Shown: in pieces, positions 28,183-41,335 of the stretch
How the letters are laid out: each line of letters opens with the position of its first letter
How positions within the stretch are numbered: position 1 is the first letter of the stretch
Assembly: GCA_016872645.1 (NCBI GenBank)
Contig: VGZH01000005.1
Span: forward strand, 1 to 64,000
Direction: 5' to 3'
From: Planctomycetota bacterium
Lineage (GTDB): Bacteria > Planctomycetota > Planctomycetia > Planctomycetales > Planctomycetaceae
Length of the DNA stretch: 64,000 nt
Translations under genes and position numbers: made by a program
Notes under the pieces: model-generated
Databases searched by the model: none
The model's input: only the letters and a program-made list of their open reading frames with translations
What the model was told of the DNA's origin: nothing

Positions 28183-30837
<2,655 letters not shown>

Positions 30838-31102
30838 CGACCTATTTTCCTTCAATTGCAAACTGCGCGGGCCGCTTGAAACACGGTCTGCCCGATTCAC
30901 TCAAACACAGCAGGCGGCAGAAGTTGCCAACCCCGGAGCCAGCCCTAGCGCAGCGGACGGAGCAAATTAGCGACCTGACTTTCCCTTCTCAAGCAACCAA
31001 AGTCACTGCTTGACAGGCTGAACTTTCCGTGGAACAGTGTTAAACCTGTTGCCGCGAAAGCACTTCGCGACCGACCGGGACTACGGTCCTTCGAGGTCCA
31101 CG

Positions 31103-31621
31103 ATGGAAGCCAAACTCATCTCCACTGACGGCGAGCGGTCGATCCGCCTGAAAAAGGATGTGACGATCGTGGGCCGTAAGCGTGGCGTCTGTGACATCTT
31201 CATTGATCGCAGCAGCATCTCCAAGCTGCACTGCATGATCGTGAAGACGGACGGACTGCTGTTCATTCGAGATCTTGGCAGCACAAACGGGACCAAGGTC
31301 AACGGCCAGCGAGTCACTCGCGGAGCATTGCTGCCTGGCGATGAACTCGCCTTCGCGAATGCGAAATACAAAGTGCACCTCGGTCCGGATGATCCCGACA
31401 TGGTCGAGCAGGATGCGGGGACCGAGGTCATGTCGGCCTTACCCAAGCGCGAGTCCAACGAATGCCGAATGGACGAGGACGACGATGATGACCTTCGGCC
31501 TGCCAAGGTGTCGTACAGTGACAGCGGTGACCTTGTCCGACTGGGTAAGGTGTCTCAGAGCGACGTCCGTCTGCTGACCGATTCGGAAGCCAAAGACGAA
31601 GGCCTGGATGACGACTTGTAG
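31103..31621 (+). CDS. FHA domain-containing protein
   Basis: VTIVGRKRGVCDIFIDRSSISKLHCMIVKTDGLLFIRDLGSTNGTKVNGQRV. Confidence 0.88.
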   Translation: MEAKLISTDGERSIRLKKDVTIVGRKRGVCDIFIDRSSISKLHCMIVKTDGLLFIRDLGSTNGTKVNGQRVTRGALLPGDELAFANAKYKVHLGPDDPDMVEQDAGTEVMSALPKRESNECRMDEDDDDDLRPAKVSYSDSGDLVRLGKVSQSDVRLLTDSEAKDEGLDDDL

Positions 31622-31663
31622 CCCTCAGGCTTCGCGACGGAGCGACTCTGCGACAGGGCGACT

Positions 31664-34600
31664 GTGATGCTCAGGGATTGGGAACGCCGGCTTGCCGAAA
31701 CCATGCTGTCTGATCGGCATCGTCTGCGGCAACAAATCCGTCAGCTTTGCGCGGCAGAGAAGGCCAAGCGGCCGAATGACTCGTTGCTGCCGAAGTTGGA
31801 AGAGGCGTTCCGTCGCTCGATCGAGCGGCGAGACAGCCGTGCGGCCAGCGTGCCGAAGATTGAGTTCGACTCGGAATTGCCAATCCTCGCCAAGCGCAGT
31901 GAGATCGAAGCCTCGATCCGAGATAATCAAGTAGTGATCGTCTGCGGCGAGACCGGTTCTGGAAAATCGACACAGTTGCCAAAGCTGTGCCTGTCGCTGG
32001 GGCGCGGCGTTTGCGGCTTGATCGGTCACACGCAGCCGCGACGCGTCGCCGCGCGGACGATTGCCGCCCGTGTCGCCGAAGAATTGAAGACGACGCTCGG
32101 TGCGACGGTCGGGTTCAAAATCCGCTTCACCGAAGCGACCCAGCCGAACACGCTCATCAAGTTGATGACCGACGGTGTGCTGCTGGCCGAAACTCGCAGT
32201 GATTGGTTCCTCGATCAGTACGACACGATCATCGTCGATGAGGCTCATGAGCGAAGCCTCAACATCGACTTCTTGCTCGGCTATTTGAAACGGCTGCTGC
32301 CGAGGCGACCGGATCTGAAAGTGATCATCACGTCGGCGACGATCGACGCAGCGAGATTCGCCGAGCACTTTGGATCGTCGAGTCATCCAGCTCCGATTCT
32401 GGAAGTTTCTGGCCGGATGTATCCGGTCGAAACCCGCTGGCGACCGGGAGGAGGGTCGCGTATCGAGGAGCGAGAAGCGAGAAATGAGGTCCCCGCTGTC
32501 CCACCTGCCTCTTCATTATCCCTCACCCCTCGCCTCTCACCTCTGACTGACGACCCGCAACAGGCGATCCTCGCAGCGGTCGATGAACTCGTCACCGAGG
32601 GTTTGTGGGACATCCTGATCTTTCAACCGACCGAGTGGGACATCCACGAGACGGCGAAGTTGCTGCGAGCGCGGTTCAACATCACGACCGGACGAAAGGG
32701 ACAAAAGGCTGATGTCGAGATTCTGCCGTTATACGCTCGGCTGACGCTGGCTGAACAACAGCGTGTCTTCGGGCCACGTTCCGGTCAGCGACGCATCGTC
32801 ATCGCCACAAACGTTGCTGAGTCCTCACTGACGGTCCCCGGCATTCGAGCGGTCATCGACACTGGCACAGCACGCATCAGCCGATACTCGGCACGCAGCA
32901 AGATGCAGCGTCTGCCCATCGAACCGATCTCGCAGGCGTCGGCCGATCAGCGCAAAGGACGTTGCGGACGCATTGGGCCGGGAGTTTGCATCCGGCTATT
33001 TGACGAGGCGGACTACAAGACTCGCGAGCAGTTCACTCCGCCAGAGATTCTGCGCACAAACCTTGCATCGGTCATCCTGCAAACGCAGTCGCTCAATCTC
33101 GGCGCGATCGAGGACTTCCCGTTTCTCGAACCGCCGAAGCCGACGGCAATTCGCGACGGCTACAAGACCCTGTTTGAACTCGGAGCGGTCAACGAGCGAA
33201 ACGAACTGACCAAACTCGGCCGCACGCTGGCGCGATTACCAGTTGATCCGCGAATCGCGCGGCTGATCGTTGCGGGACACGACGAGGGCTGCCTGAACGA
33301 CATCCTGATTATTGCCGCCGCACTGGAGGCTCAAGATCCGCGCGAGCGGCCGCTCGACAAACAGCAGGCGGCCGACGAAAAGCACAAGCCGTTTCAGCAC
33401 CCCAACTCAGACTTTCTGAGTCTTTTGAAACTGTGGGATTTCTTCCAGCACTTGAAGGAGACGCTCTCGAACAGCCAGGTTCGTAAAGCGTGCCTGCAAA
33501 ACTTTCTGAACTTCAACCGGCTCCGCGAATGGGCTGACGTCCACCGGCAGTTGGTCGAGTTGGCGAAGGAGAACGGTCTGAAAGTGGGGAAGCGTCAGTG
33601 GCCCGTGGTCCGTGGTCCGTTGGAATCGCCAATGCCGACTAGATCCCACGGACAACGGGCCACGGACAACGGATCATCCACGGCGATTCATCGTGCCTTG
33701 CTGACGGGTTTTCTCGCGAGCATTGCGAATCGCGAGAGCGAATCGTCCGAGTACACCGCCGCGGGCGGCATGAAAGCGGTCGTCTGGCCGGGATCGGGGA
33801 CGTGCGACTTAAAGCCGAAATGGATCGTCGCGGCGGAGCTGATCGAAACCAGCAAGCGGTACCTGAGGATGGTCGCACAGATCGACCCGGCCTGGATCGA
33901 ATCGCTGGCCGAGCATCTCGTCACGCGAACTCACAGCGAGCCGCATTGGGATCGAGCCGCCGGCTCGGCGATGGCGTTCGAGCGGGTGTCGTTGTCTGGA
34001 CTGACGATCGTGCCCCGTCGCAAAGTTCAGTTAGGTCGGATCGACGCCGTCACCGCACGGCGGCTGCTGATTCAACATGGCTTGGTCGAGCGGGATTTTG
34101 ACTGCACCGCGCCGTTCTTCATCCACAACACGAAGTTGATCGAGGAACTCGAAGCACTGCGAGTGAAGTCTCGCCGCGCTGACTTCTTGAAAGGCGAAGA
34201 GGCACTGCTGGAGTTCTACGAGCAGCGGATTCCTGCGGAGGTCGTCGACGGATCAAGCCTTCTAAAGTGGTGCAAAGCACCATTCCCGTCTCCTCTCACA
34301 AGGGAACAGGGGACCCGCGAACGTTCGCTCTTCCTCTCGCGCGGAGACCTGCTGAATCCCGAGCGTGCCGCGGCCACGGATACGGACTTTCCGGCGACGT
34401 TGAAGCTCAAGCACATTCACGTCCCGCTCGAATACAAGCTCGAACCGGGCGAGGCGGATGACGGGATCACGATCACCGTGCCGCAGGAGGGACTCAATCA
34501 AATCGACTCGCAGCGACTCGGCTGGCTCGTGCCGGGATTACTCGAAGAGAAAGTTATCGCGCTGATCAAGTCGCTGCCAAAAGAACTACGGCGGCTGTTC

Positions 34601-35767
34601 GTTCCGGTGCCGGAGACGGCGAAGACGGTCCTCAAGCAAATCAAGTTCGGCGAAGGGCACGTCAACGCGGCAGTTGTGGCAGCGCTCTCAAAGCTGAGCG
34701 GCCAGCGCATCGATCCCAGCGAAATTCGAGAGGCCGACTTGCCTCCGCATCTGCGAATCAGCGTCAAAGTCTTGGGGGCGGACGGCCAGACGCTCGGAGT
34801 CAGTCGCGACCTCGATCAACTACGCGGACAACTCGGCGCGAAGGCATCAGCAAGTTTCTCGGCCATCGACCACTCGCAATGGAATCGCGACGGACTGATC
34901 GATTGGGACTTTGACGTGCTGCCGCCGAGCGTTGAGCTCGAACATGGGGGCTTGAAGCTGAAGGGCTATCCGTCGTTGGTCGATCGGGGCGACAGCGTTT
35001 CACTGCGACTCGCCGATTCGGCAGAGCGAGCAGCGTTCGACACATGGCTCGGATTGCGACGACTGTTTGTCATCGCCGCCGCAAAGGAGTTGAAGAAGCA
35101 GGTGCAGCACTTGCCGGAGCTTGGCAAGTGGACGCTGCTGACGGCGACCTTACCGGACAAAGGACGGCTGCCGCAACAACTCATCGAGTTGATCGCGGAG
35201 CGGGCGCTGTTCGTGGGGCAGGTTTCCAGCCTGCCCCAAGTTTCGCGGACGAAGTCGCAGTTTCAAGCGCATGTCCGCACGGGGAGGTCGCACATCCCGT
35301 CCGCCGTACAAGACGTCATCAAGTCGATCGGCCCGTTGTTCGCCGCATACACGGAGGCTCGTCGCGCGATTGAAGGTTGTCGTTTGCCGTTCGCTCAAAC
35401 CGCTGTGGCGGATTGCCGAGAACAGCTTTCGCGACTGACCGAGGCTGGGTTTCTCACAACGACGTCATGGGATTGGCTGCAACAGTTTCCACGCTACTTC
35501 CAAGGCATCGCGCTGCGCATCAAGAAGCTCACTGCTGCTGGACAAGCTCGCGATCAACGCGCTGCGACCGATATCGAACCGCGTTCACGAAAACTGCTCG
35601 CGCGACTTGACGCCGCCAAGGAATCGGGCCGTCACGAACCGGAACTTGCGACCTGTCGTTGGATGCTGGAGGAACTGCGTGTGTCGCTGTTCGCACAAGA
35701 ATTGCGAACTGCGATCCCGATCTCGCCGCAGCGCTGGGACAAGCAGTGGGAAGCCGTGACGAAGTGA
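31664..35767 (+). CDS. hrpA: ATP-dependent RNA helicase HrpA-like (DEAH box)
   Basis: CGETGSGKSTQLPK, HTQPRRVAARTIAARVAEEL, VDEAHERSLNIDFLLGYLK, ITSATID, TNVAESSLTVPGIRAVIDTG, QRKGRCGRIGPGVCIRL. Confidence 0.92.
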   Translation: MMLRDWERRLAETMLSDRHRLRQQIRQLCAAEKAKRPNDSLLPKLEEAFRRSIERRDSRAASVPKIEFDSELPILAKRSEIEASIRDNQVVIVCGETGSGKSTQLPKLCLSLGRGVCGLIGHTQPRRVAARTIAARVAEELKTTLGATVGFKIRFTEATQPNTLIKLMTDGVLLAETRSDWFLDQYDTIIVDEAHERSLNIDFLLGYLKRLLPRRPDLKVIITSATIDAARFAEHFGSSSHPAPILEVSGRMYPVETRWRPGGGSRIEEREARNEVPAVPPASSLSLTPRLSPLTDDPQQAILAAVDELVTEGLWDILIFQPTEWDIHETAKLLRARFNITTGRKGQKADVEILPLYARLTLAEQQRVFGPRSGQRRIVIATNVAESSLTVPGIRAVIDTGTARISRYSARSKMQRLPIEPISQASADQRKGRCGRIGPGVCIRLFDEADYKTREQFTPPEILRTNLASVILQTQSLNLGAIEDFPFLEPPKPTAIRDGYKTLFELGAVNERNELTKLGRTLARLPVDPRIARLIVAGHDEGCLNDILIIAAALEAQDPRERPLDKQQAADEKHKPFQHPNSDFLSLLKLWDFFQHLKETLSNSQVRKACLQNFLNFNRLREWADVHRQLVELAKENGLKVGKRQWPVVRGPLESPMPTRSHGQRATDNGSSTAIHRALLTGFLASIANRESESSEYTAAGGMKAVVWPGSGTCDLKPKWIVAAELIETSKRYLRMVAQIDPAWIESLAEHLVTRTHSEPHWDRAAGSAMAFERVSLSGLTIVPRRKVQLGRIDAVTARRLLIQHGLVERDFDCTAPFFIHNTKLIEELEALRVKSRRADFLKGEEALLEFYEQRIPAEVVDGSSLLKWCKAPFPSPLTREQGTRERSLFLSRGDLLNPERAAATDTDFPATLKLKHIHVPLEYKLEPGEADDGITITVPQEGLNQIDSQRLGWLVPGLLEEKVIALIKSLPKELRRLFVPVPETAKTVLKQIKFGEGHVNAAVVAALSKLSGQRIDPSEIREADLPPHLRISVKVLGADGQTLGVSRDLDQLRGQLGAKASASFSAIDHSQWNRDGLIDWDFDVLPPSVELEHGGLKLKGYPSLVDRGDSVSLRLADSAERAAFDTWLGLRRLFVIAAAKELKKQVQHLPELGKWTLLTATLPDKGRLPQQLIELIAERALFVGQVSSLPQVSRTKSQFQAHVRTGRSHIPSAVQDVIKSIGPLFAAYTEARRAIEGCRLPFAQTAVADCREQLSRLTEAGFLTTTSWDWLQQFPRYFQGIALRIKKLTAAGQARDQRAATDIEPRSRKLLARLDAAKESGRHEPELATCRWMLEELRVSLFAQELRTAIPISPQRWDKQWEAVTK
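32456..32547. repeat. imperfect palindrome inside hrpA
   Basis: GAGGAGCGAGAAGCGAGAAATGAGG versus CTTCATTATCCCTCACCCCTCGCCTCTCACCTC. Confidence 0.6.
33598..33663. repeat. palindromic element inside hrpA
   Basis: GTGGCCCGTGGTCCGTGG (33598-33615) / CCACGGACAACGGGCCAC (33646-33663): 17 of 18 complementary. Confidence 0.88.
35214..35238. repeat. palindromic element inside hrpA
   Basis: TGGGGCAGGTT-TCC-AGCCTGCCCCA, encoding VGQVSSLPQ in frame. Confidence 0.8.
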
Positions 35768-36127
35768 TCCGGAAACACCAAGGCCGCGTGGTCGAAACAT
35801 TCGCTCAAGGACAAATGGCCGCGAGCCAATCAAGTCATCATTGCCCGACTCAACGGTGATCGGCGCCCGCACATTGCCGTCACCGCCGAATACGATTCGA
35901 GCGAGCTGCGCTGATGGCTTAACGACCGGCAATAATCTCGCGACTGCAGCTAAGGCCGTCACGACCGGACCAGCTTCCGGCCATTGAGGAGGACACGGCA
36001 AGTTGTTCCGGTTGACGATGTCCACCAACAGCCCTACGGTACGCATCAGCCGATACCAATTAGAGGCCAACGGATGGCCCTGTCCCGCCTAACTCGGTTC
36101 CCACTTGATTCGCCGGAGGCCCACCAA

Positions 36128-38683
36128 ATGCCGGCAAAATTTTCCTGGTTGCTGCCTTCCCTCCGACCGGTTGTCGCGTTCGCCGTGACGGTTTTCGCGG
36201 TGTGCTCGCCGTCGGTCGCTCAGGCCCAAGAACCACTGCATCACCGGATCGATCAGTTAGTAAATTCCGCCCCGCTTGGCCCCGTGGCCCCAGTCTGCTC
36301 CGACGCGGAATTCGTGCGGCGAGTCAGCCTCGACCTCAACGGCATGACTCCGACTGGCTCAGAAGCGAAAGCGTTTCTGGATGACCCGGCTCCGGACAAG
36401 CGACAGAAACTCATCGACAAACTGTTGGCCAGTCCGCGATTCGCTCGGCACCTGACGAACAAGTTCGACGTGGAGTTAATGGAACGCCGGGCTGACGCCA
36501 ACATCCCATCGCCTGAGTGGCAGAAGTACTTGTATGAGTCATTCCTCGCCAACAAACCGTACGACCAACTCGTCCGCGAGATCATCGCGGCCGACGGCGT
36601 CGAACCGGCAACTCGACCCGCCGCGAAGTTTTTCCTGGACCGCACTGCCGAGCCGAATCTGGTGACACGCGACATCGGCCGAATCTTTTTCGGCCGCGAC
36701 CTGCAGTGTGCTCAGTGTCACGACAGCCCGCTGGTCAATGACTTCTTGCAGTCCGACTATTACGGCATTCAGGCGTTCGTGGTCCGTACGGTGATGTTCA
36801 ACGACGCGACCGCAAAGAAACAATTCCTCGGTGAAAAAGCGGACGGCGATGTCGCCTTCACGTCGGTCTTCACGAAAGAGTCGGGCGTGAGTGCCCCGCG
36901 CGTGCCGGCCGGAACGTTCGTCGAAGACCCACTGCTGCCGATCGGCGAGGAATACAACGTCAAGCCGACTGACAAGACTCGCCCCGTCCCGAAGTACAGC
37001 CGCCGAGCCAAACTCGCCGAGGCGATCACAACCACGAACAACGTGCCGTTCAATCGGAACATCGCAAACCGCCTGTGGGCAATGATGCTCGGCCGAGGGA
37101 TCGTGCATCCGTTGGACCTGCACCATTCGGACAACCCGCCGACGCACCCAGAGCTGCTCGACCTGCTGACCGCTGAAGTGGTCGCAGCCAAGTATGACCT
37201 GAAGACAATCCTGCGCGAGATCGCGCTGACGCAGACCTACCAGCGATCCGGCGAACTTCCGGCTGACTGGAACGCCGCCTCGCAACAAGCTGCCGCGCTG
37301 CTCGCCGCACTCGACCCGAAGCAGAACGAAATCTCCGCCGCGATCGATCAATCGAAGGAAGCGGCGAAGCCGGCTGAAACGGAATTTGACACAGTCAAGA
37401 AAACGGTCGCACCCGCCCGCGACGAACTGACCAAGATCACCGCAGCCGCCGTCGAAGCTCGCAAACAGTTCGATGCCGCGACGGACGCGGTCGAGAAGAC
37501 CGACGCTCAGATCGTACCGAAAACGGAAGCGGTCAAACCTCTGGCCGAGATCGCTGCGAAAGCGAACGAGGCTCTCGCGAAGATTCCGAGCGACGCGGAC
37601 CTCAAAAAGGCGACTGACTTCTTCACCGCTCGCACGACGGCCCTCAACAACGAAATCGCCGCGCTGACGAAGACTCGTGAAACGCAAGTCGCTGCGGTGA
37701 AGCCGAAACAAGACGCTTTCACAGTCGCCGCGACTGCGATCAATCCCGTGCGCGAAAAATGGACCGCCGAAAAAGCGAAGCTCGACGCCGCTCGCGAGAA
37801 AGCCGAGGCTGCGATGGTCGGGATTCGGGCGATCAACGCGAACCGCAACGTGATTGCTCGCCGCGTCACCGGCTTGAAAACGCTCGCGGGCTACAACGAA
37901 CAAGTCGCGAAGGTGGCCGCGTCGCAAGCCGTTCTCGTCGCGAAACAAACCGAACTCGCGACCGCTCAGACGATGCTGACTCAAGCGGCGGATGATGCCG
38001 CGAAGGCGGCTGCTCAGAAGGCTGTCACCGATGTAACCGCGTCGCTCGCGGCCGCACAACAACAAACGAAATCGGACGCCGACCAACTCGCCGCGACTCG
38101 CGAACAGGTTTTGCAGTTCTGCACCGAGCACTTTTATGTCGCCAGCTTGAAGCCACTCACGCCGGAACAACTGACGGCCAGCACACTCAGCGCAACGACC
38201 GACATCGACATCCACACGAAAAAAGCGATCGCCGAAATCGACAAGGCCGCTCAAACCGCTGCCGCCGCGAATCCGCCGGTCGTCATTCCGATGCCTCTCG
38301 GCGGACGCGAACGACAGATCGAGGAGAACGTGTACGAGAAGCTGCTGCGACCCAACGTCGGTCCATTCGTCGCGATGTTCGGCGGAGGAGCTGGTCAGCC
38401 TCAGGACGTGTTCTACGCGACCGCCGACCAAGCTTTGTTCTACGGCAATGGCGGCACGATTCATTCCTGGGCCGGAGTGCTCGCCGCCCCACTCAACACT
38501 CAGCAAGACCCCAAGCTGTTGGCCGAAGAGATGTACCTGCACGTTTTCAATCGCCGTCCGACCGACGACGAGGTCGCACTCGTCACGAAGTACCTGCAAT
38601 CCCGCGCCGAGGCCCGCATCCCCGCCATTCAAGAAATGGTTTGGGGCTTGCTGTCTTCGGCTGAGTTTCGTTTCAATCACTAA
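36128..38683 (+). CDS. DUF1549/DUF1553 domain protein with internal coiled-coil insertion
   Basis: Signal peptide; VRRVSLDLNGMTPTGSEAKAFLDDPAPDKRQKLIDKLLASPRFARH; CAQCHDSP heme-type motif; GRGIVHPLDLHHSDNPPTHPELLDLL; C-terminal LYLHVFNRRPTDDEV-like MYLHVFNRRPTDDEVALVTKYL. Confidence 0.88.
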   Translation: MPAKFSWLLPSLRPVVAFAVTVFAVCSPSVAQAQEPLHHRIDQLVNSAPLGPVAPVCSDAEFVRRVSLDLNGMTPTGSEAKAFLDDPAPDKRQKLIDKLLASPRFARHLTNKFDVELMERRADANIPSPEWQKYLYESFLANKPYDQLVREIIAADGVEPATRPAAKFFLDRTAEPNLVTRDIGRIFFGRDLQCAQCHDSPLVNDFLQSDYYGIQAFVVRTVMFNDATAKKQFLGEKADGDVAFTSVFTKESGVSAPRVPAGTFVEDPLLPIGEEYNVKPTDKTRPVPKYSRRAKLAEAITTTNNVPFNRNIANRLWAMMLGRGIVHPLDLHHSDNPPTHPELLDLLTAEVVAAKYDLKTILREIALTQTYQRSGELPADWNAASQQAAALLAALDPKQNEISAAIDQSKEAAKPAETEFDTVKKTVAPARDELTKITAAAVEARKQFDAATDAVEKTDAQIVPKTEAVKPLAEIAAKANEALAKIPSDADLKKATDFFTARTTALNNEIAALTKTRETQVAAVKPKQDAFTVAATAINPVREKWTAEKAKLDAAREKAEAAMVGIRAINANRNVIARRVTGLKTLAGYNEQVAKVAASQAVLVAKQTELATAQTMLTQAADDAAKAAAQKAVTDVTASLAAAQQQTKSDADQLAATREQVLQFCTEHFYVASLKPLTPEQLTASTLSATTDIDIHTKKAIAEIDKAAQTAAAANPPVVIPMPLGGRERQIEENVYEKLLRPNVGPFVAMFGGGAGQPQDVFYATADQALFYGNGGTIHSWAGVLAAPLNTQQDPKLLAEEMYLHVFNRRPTDDEVALVTKYLQSRAEARIPAIQEMVWGLLSSAEFRFNH

Positions 38684-38710
38684 CCGCCGCTCGCACGGCG
38701 AGCAGCATTT

Positions 38711-38729
38711 CGTCACGCGGAGCGTGACG
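38711..38729. repeat. hairpin CGTCACGC-GGA-GCGTGACG
   Basis: Perfect 8-bp arms between the DUF1549 and DUF1501 genes. Confidence 0.75.
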
Positions 38730-38750
38730 GTTACCTGAGGAGACCTTGCC

Positions 38751-40043
38751 ATGAAATGCTCGTATGCCTGTCAGTCGCCAGAGCACCTGATCGGTCGCCG
38801 TCAGTTTTTAGGGGGCATCGCGGCCGGAGCAGGCGCGATTGTTGGCGGCGGAATTAGCACGCTTGCCCGACCACTGATGGCGGAGCAGCTTGCGAAACAG
38901 CAGAAACGAGTGATCGTATTCAATATGCATGGTGGGCTAAGCCAGCTTGAGAGCTGGGATCCAAAGCCGGGGACGGACACCGGCGGACCGTTCCGAGCGA
39001 TTCCGACGTCGCAGACCGGAGTTCACATTTCCGAATTGCTGCCGCACACGGCCAAGCAGATGCACCGACTGGCTCTCATTCGCAGCATCAACACGAATGA
39101 AGGGGATCACGGCAAGGGAATGCACATGATGCTCACCGGTCGCAAGGAAACTCCGGGCATGGCCTTTCCGCAGATCGGAGCGGTCGCGACGAAGTGCTTG
39201 TCACCGGATGGGAATGGCTTGCCTGGTCACATCGTCATTACTCCTGGCGGCGGCGGTGGACGTGGCAATGACTCCGCCTATCTCGGCCCGAAGTATTCCA
39301 GCATTTCGCTTGGCAACGGCAATCCGCCCGCGAACTCGGCTCGGCCGGAAGCGATTGCCGAAGCGGTCGACGTGTCGCGGAATGACTTCCGCAAGGCGGC
39401 CAATGAACGATTCAACCTCAAGCGTCGTACTGCGATGACCGACGCTTTCGTTCAGAGCTACGACCAGGCTCAGCAGATGATGGCACAGCGTGAGGCGTTC
39501 GATGTGACAAAGGAATCCGATGCTGATCAAGCTCGCTACGGCAAGCACGATTTCGGACGTCACTGCCTGCTCGCTCGACGATTACTCGAACGGGGCGTGA
39601 CTTTCGTGCAAGTTACGCACTCGAACTACGACACGCACAACGAGAACTTCAATTTCCATCTCGAACAACTCGGCGAATGGGACCAGCCGTTCGCGACACT
39701 GGTCGGCGACCTGGGTGATCGCGGAATGCTCGAATCAACGCTCGTCGTAGTGCTCTGCGAGTTCGGCCGCACTCCAAACATCAACCACCTGTTTGGCCGC
39801 GACCACTGGGGAAATGCTTGGTCCGTCTGCGTCGGCGGAGCGAAGATCATCCCCGGTGCGGTGATCGGCAAGACGAATGAGAACGGTACGAAAGTCATCG
39901 ACCGCGAGGTGACCGCCGGGCATCTGTTCCACACCTACTTGAACGCGCTCGGCGTGGACTCGTCCGGTTCGTTTGACATCGGCGGCCGACCGATGCCGAT
40001 CGCCGATCCCGCCTATCAAGGGATCAAAGAGCTGATCGCCTGA
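38751..40043 (+). CDS. DUF1501 domain-containing Tat-exported protein
   Basis: IGRRQFLGGIAAGAGAIVGGG leader; NMHGGLSQLESWDPKPGTDTGGPF; CEFGRTPNINHLFGRDHWGNAWSVCVGG. Confidence 0.92.
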   Translation: MKCSYACQSPEHLIGRRQFLGGIAAGAGAIVGGGISTLARPLMAEQLAKQQKRVIVFNMHGGLSQLESWDPKPGTDTGGPFRAIPTSQTGVHISELLPHTAKQMHRLALIRSINTNEGDHGKGMHMMLTGRKETPGMAFPQIGAVATKCLSPDGNGLPGHIVITPGGGGGRGNDSAYLGPKYSSISLGNGNPPANSARPEAIAEAVDVSRNDFRKAANERFNLKRRTAMTDAFVQSYDQAQQMMAQREAFDVTKESDADQARYGKHDFGRHCLLARRLLERGVTFVQVTHSNYDTHNENFNFHLEQLGEWDQPFATLVGDLGDRGMLESTLVVVLCEFGRTPNINHLFGRDHWGNAWSVCVGGAKIIPGAVIGKTNENGTKVIDREVTAGHLFHTYLNALGVDSSGSFDIGGRPMPIADPAYQGIKELIA

Positions 40044-40054
40044 GGTTGGCTGAC

Positions 40055-41335
40055 TCACTGCAACTGCACGATCTTTGCGCCGGAGTAGTAGTAGCGGACG
40101 ATTTCGTAGCAGGTCTTACCCAATTGGCTCTGCCCGCGAGCGCCCCATTGGCAGAGTCCAACGGCGTGGCCGTGACCTCGGCCTTCGAAATGCAGGGTGC
40201 TCGACTTGCCGGTTTCGCTGATTGAGAAGAACGGGCTGTAAAGCGTCGACACTGAAAGTTGCCGGCGCAGCGTCGCGGCCGAGATCCGGTGCGTCCGTTG
40301 GCCGTCGCTGACCGCGAACTCTGGGACTTCGGTGCCGCGATCGGGATTTCCGCTGGCGAGCTTGATCGATTGCAGCTTCTCCAACGTCTTCCCCTCCGAG
40401 CGAAAGTATGCCTTAAGCTTGGTCTCGACCTCCGCCTTGGGCAGATCGGCTTGCCAGCGATAGAGCTTCGCCTCGCGGCAAAAGTCGCACGGAACGCTCT
40501 TCAGGGCGGCGACCGCATCGGAGAAGACCGCGTTACCTTGCGTCGTGTGCCCGCCGCACGTGGCCGAGTAGTACGTGCGGAAGAGCCGTCCTTGATACGT
40601 GCAGACCATGCCCGTCGTGTCGCGCACGATTTGGCGACTCGCCTCACTCTCGCCGGCCAAGCGGCGTGAACCGTCGCGGTATTGAAAGCCGAGGTATTTC
40701 TGACTGCTCGTCGAGGCGAACAGATCGAATTCCGAGTCCCCTTCATCGCTGCGAACCACGTCGAGTGCGTACGTCCTCGCGACGATCGCCTGAGCCTTGC
40801 GAGCTTCGACGCCGAAGGACGTCGGCATCTCGCTGTCCACAACGCTCGCGAGATAATCCCCCAACGGCAACACGTTGACGGCGAGCACTCCACCCCCCGA
40901 CCTGCGAAAGAGCCGCAGGTTACCGCGGTACTCGTGGCCGTTGACCCAGATCGACGGCGACTGTGTCACGGCGATTTCCAGCCGAGTGACCGCGTGCTCG
41001 GCCTTGCCGATCTTGAACCCGTTGCTTGTGGCGCTGACGGTTGTCGAACCCAACGACTGCCCGCGCGACAGCACTTTGTCGCTCCCCACCGGCCGAAGCT
41101 GATACGGCCCGTCTATCGACAGCTCAATCTGCTTTTGCGGCGAAGAGGTGACAGCCACACGCACGGTCGTCTGATCGGCTCGCGACAATGCTTTCGAGGT
41201 CGCTGCCAAAGATTCATGCGGTCCGCCAGTCAACGACGCACGTGGCGGCCGCCGCAGGCTCCACGGCGCAATAACCAGCACAGCCACAAGTGCCAGCAGG
41301 CTCAGCGACAATGCGGCGGTGCGAGCGTGTTTCAT
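40055..41335 (-). CDS. SpoIID/LytB domain-containing protein
   Basis: NGHEYRGNLRLFRRSGGGVLAVNVLPLGDYLASVVDSEMPTSFGVEARKAQAIVARTYAL, YYSATCGGHT, GRGHGHAVGLCQWGARGQSQLG. Confidence 0.9.
   Translation of the reverse strand: MKHARTAALSLSLLALVAVLVIAPWSLRRPPRASLTGGPHESLAATSKALSRADQTTVRVAVTSSPQKQIELSIDGPYQLRPVGSDKVLSRGQSLGSTTVSATSNGFKIGKAEHAVTRLEIAVTQSPSIWVNGHEYRGNLRLFRRSGGGVLAVNVLPLGDYLASVVDSEMPTSFGVEARKAQAIVARTYALDVVRSDEGDSEFDLFASTSSQKYLGFQYRDGSRRLAGESEASRQIVRDTTGMVCTYQGRLFRTYYSATCGGHTTQGNAVFSDAVAALKSVPCDFCREAKLYRWQADLPKAEVETKLKAYFRSEGKTLEKLQSIKLASGNPDRGTEVPEFAVSDGQRTHRISAATLRRQLSVSTLYSPFFSISETGKSSTLHFEGRGHGHAVGLCQWGARGQSQLGKTCYEIVRYYYSGAKIVQLQ

Noticed and set aside
34265-34330. Possible additional palindromic insert in hrpA
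   Set aside because: Only short weak pairings (GGTGC-AAA-GCACC and an imperfect GTCTCCTC/GGGGAC); not strong enough to list as a feature.
36539-38752. 737-aa minus-strand ORF
   Set aside because: Antisense shadow of the DUF1549/DUF1553 gene; Arg/Leu/Phe-rich with no recognisable domain.
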